A DNA stretch of 64,000 nt from NCBI RefSeq assembly GCF_014873945.1, contig NZ_JADBEC010000001.1:3117001-3181000 (forward strand), read 5' to 3'. Below the pieces are notes generated by a model, which worked only from the letters and a program-made list of their open reading frames with translations, had not been told where the DNA came from and made no database searches. Positions 62,841 to 64,000 of the stretch are shown piece by piece (the stretch's first letter is position 1; each line of letters begins with the position of its first letter). A program made the translations under genes and the position numbers. The DNA comes from Rhizobium viscosum. GTDB lineage: Bacteria; Pseudomonadota; Alphaproteobacteria; Rhizobiales; Rhizobiaceae.

Positions 62841-62865
62841 GCAATCGATTCAGTGAATCGATTGC
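62841..62865. repeat. Perfect 25-bp palindrome after queF
   Basis: GCAATCGATTCA (62841-62852) and TGAATCGATTGC (62854-62865) are exact inverted copies around G62853. It lies 23 bases after the queF stop. No T run follows. It could be a transcript-end hairpin or one copy of a dispersed palindromic repeat; no second copy was noticed in this window. Confidence 0.7.
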
Positions 62866-62953
62866 AGCGACAAACCCCCTGAGCCTAAGCGAAGGGCCGG
62901 GATACGGTGCGGTAATTACAACCTAATTGCCGCCCATCTTTGGCCACCAAATT

Positions 62954-63700
62954 TCAAACATCCGTCGTGTCATCGCCGGAATCGTCGGCATAGTCGTCAT
63001 CGTTGTCGGTGTAATCGGCCTGCTGGATATTGTCGTTATCGTCGGCCTGGCGATTATCGTCGTTGCCGTAGTAGTTGTTGATAACGGTTTCCTCGGTGGG
63101 CGCACTGGCGTTGCCGAAGGGATTGGCGCCGCCAAAGGGCGAGCCCCAGCCGAGCGACGACATGTGGTTGCCGAAAATGCCACTGAGCGAATTGGCAAGC
63201 AGCATGCCGCCGGCCACGCCGGCCGCTGTACCGAGAGCACCGCGCAGGAAGCTGCCGCCGGCGGACGGTGCATAGGCCTGCTGGCTCCAGGGGCCAGTCG
63301 GCTGCTGCGGCATCTGGCGGCTATTGTCGTAGCCACGCTGCGGCTGTTCGTAGCTGTCCCTCGGCGCGCCACCCCAGGGACCGGGAGCGGGGGCCGGCTG
63401 CTGAGTCTGGGTGCTGCCGAAGATCGAACTCAGGAAACCGCCCTGTTCAGCCTGGCGGTGATCACCGGCGCCGGCTTCGAGCTGGCGGACGCGCTCTTCG
63501 AGCTCCTTGATGTGGTTGGCGGCGGCTTCCAGGCCCTTTTCCTGCACGATGACGGCCTGCGCCAGATAATAGGTGGCGGAGGGTTGCGCACGGGTTGCTT
63601 CCGATATCAGCGTCTCGGCTTCCGGATCGCGCGGCGTGGCGGAGGCGGTACGCACGCGATCGAAAAGGGCGGTCAGCAATTGGCGTTCTTCCGGTGACAT
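62954..63700 (-). CDS. DUF2076 family protein
   Basis: A 248-residue protein whose N-terminus MSPEERQLLTALFDRVR and coiled region HIKELEERVRQLEAGAG are typical of DUF2076 proteins. A Gln/Pro-rich middle (about 97-145), a Gly/Ala-rich hydrophobic stretch (GSFLRGALGTAAGVAGGMLLANS) and a strongly acidic Asp/Asn-rich tail follow. There is no signal peptide. The family has no known function; members are often called periplasmic ligand-binding sensor-like, which this sequence does not support. GAGGAGA lies before the ATG at 63700. Confidence 0.82.
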   Translation of the reverse strand: MSPEERQLLTALFDRVRTASATPRDPEAETLISEATRAQPSATYYLAQAVIVQEKGLEAAANHIKELEERVRQLEAGAGDHRQAEQGGFLSSIFGSTQTQQPAPAPGPWGGAPRDSYEQPQRGYDNSRQMPQQPTGPWSQQAYAPSAGGSFLRGALGTAAGVAGGMLLANSLSGIFGNHMSSLGWGSPFGGANPFGNASAPTEETVINNYYGNDDNRQADDNDNIQQADYTDNDDDYADDSGDDTTDV

Positions 63701-63812
63701 ATTCTGTCTCCTCTAAAGTTCTGCGGCTTAAGGTTCGGCGAGAAGCCGCTAAGGCTGAGTTAGGAAGCGATTAGGGCATTTCAAAGCCTTGGCAACTTAC
63801 ATTTCAGTAAGC

Positions 63813-64000
63813 TCAGGCCTCCTTTAGCCAGACGCGCAGCGGCCCGAGAAGTTCGAAGCCCGCGCGCAGCGCTTCGTCCAAATTGTCGCCGCGTTCGTAG
63901 CCGACAAGCGGTTCTCGCGGATAGAGTTCGACCGCCTGCGCAATCAGCCCGCGGCGGACGGTTTCACGGTGCCGGCCCTCGGCAAACAGGTTCGAATGGC
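63813..64000 (-). CDS. C-terminal part of a probable GNAT acetyltransferase, partial
   Basis: On the minus strand a frame runs from the window edge to the TGA at 63813-63815. The 61 or so visible residues include GRHRETVRRGLIAQAVE, YPREPLVGYERGDNL and end in FELLGPLRVWLKEA. The ending resembles the last strand of GNAT enzymes (x-GFxxxGxLRVW), but the acetyl-CoA motif would lie outside the window. Codon use is normal, so it is a real gene end; the family is a guess. Confidence 0.45.
   Translation of the reverse strand, partial: HSNLFAEGRHRETVRRGLIAQAVELYPREPLVGYERGDNLDEALRAGFELLGPLRVWLKEA

Noticed and set aside
1..64000. CRISPR arrays, tRNA or rRNA genes, insertion sequences, prophage
   Set aside because: No regularly spaced repeats, no recognisable tRNA/rRNA sequence, and no transposase, integrase or phage-like proteins were seen in reading both strands.

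Overview
This window is about 64 kb of high-GC DNA from an alphaproteobacterium of the Rhizobiaceae, most likely Rhizobium or a close relative. Several markers point there independently: a bacA peptide-transporter gene, a type II glutamine synthetase (glnII) divergent from a 63-codon gstI gene, a fused anthranilate synthase trpE(G) behind a three-Trp leader peptide (trpL), a choXWV choline-uptake operon, a NolR-like ArsR regulator, RirA-type iron boxes (TGA-N9-TCA) and an Lrp-type putR beside putA. There are no phage genes, insertion sequences, tRNA or rRNA genes or CRISPR arrays that I can see. The content is housekeeping and metabolic, so this looks like ordinary chromosome.

Layout. 1-5.2 kb: the end of an ECF sigma factor, a flavin-dependent oxidoreductase, a methionine aminopeptidase, a GreA/GreB-like factor, a divergent RidA-like/TetR pair around three matching operators, and a PadR regulator. 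5.3-15.4 kb: an MFS exporter, bacA, a PAS protein, a polysaccharide deacetylase, NnrU, a YfgM-like TPR protein followed by der, an OhrR-like MarR regulator divergent from a secreted esterase, and a glycosyltransferase. 15.6-18.4 kb: the glnII/gstI nitrogen-control locus and a sugar kinase. 18.4-23.9 kb: an oppABCDF peptide-uptake operon. 24-35 kb: alpha-glucosidase, adenine deaminase, an orphan branched-chain amino-acid binding protein, an HD-GYP protein, a lipase-like hydrolase, an omega-aminotransferase and a Tat-exported PhoX phosphatase. 35-44 kb: NolR-like regulator, hugZ, choVWX, thymidine kinase, two poorly known genes, a PAS protein and a LuxR solo. 44-52 kb: putR/putA, an internally duplicated cysteine-rich ClpP-fold secreted protein, yqhA and fhs. 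52-64 kb: an extensin-like protein divergent from an iron-regulated heme receptor, the trpL-trpE(G) attenuation unit, small membrane proteins, a GNAT/MarR pair, a second signal peptidase I, a CDF metal exporter with queF, a DUF2076 protein and the end of a probable acetyltransferase.

Themes. Nutrient acquisition dominates (peptides, choline, amino acids, heme, phosphate esters, proline, glucosides), with regulation readable in the DNA: a sigma-54 promoter and NtrC-like sites at glnII/gstI, iron boxes at the heme receptor, transcription attenuation at trp, and several palindromic operators next to local regulators. The heme receptor (53.5 kb) and hugZ (35.7 kb) together make up uptake and breakdown of heme. 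No wholly new multi-gene system stands out. The least explained items are the duplicated 16-cysteine ClpP-like protein at 47.8 kb, the RidA-like/TetR operator cluster at 3.8 kb, the second signal peptidase at 60.5 kb and the coiled-coil/DUF2333 pair at 40.3-42.7 kb.
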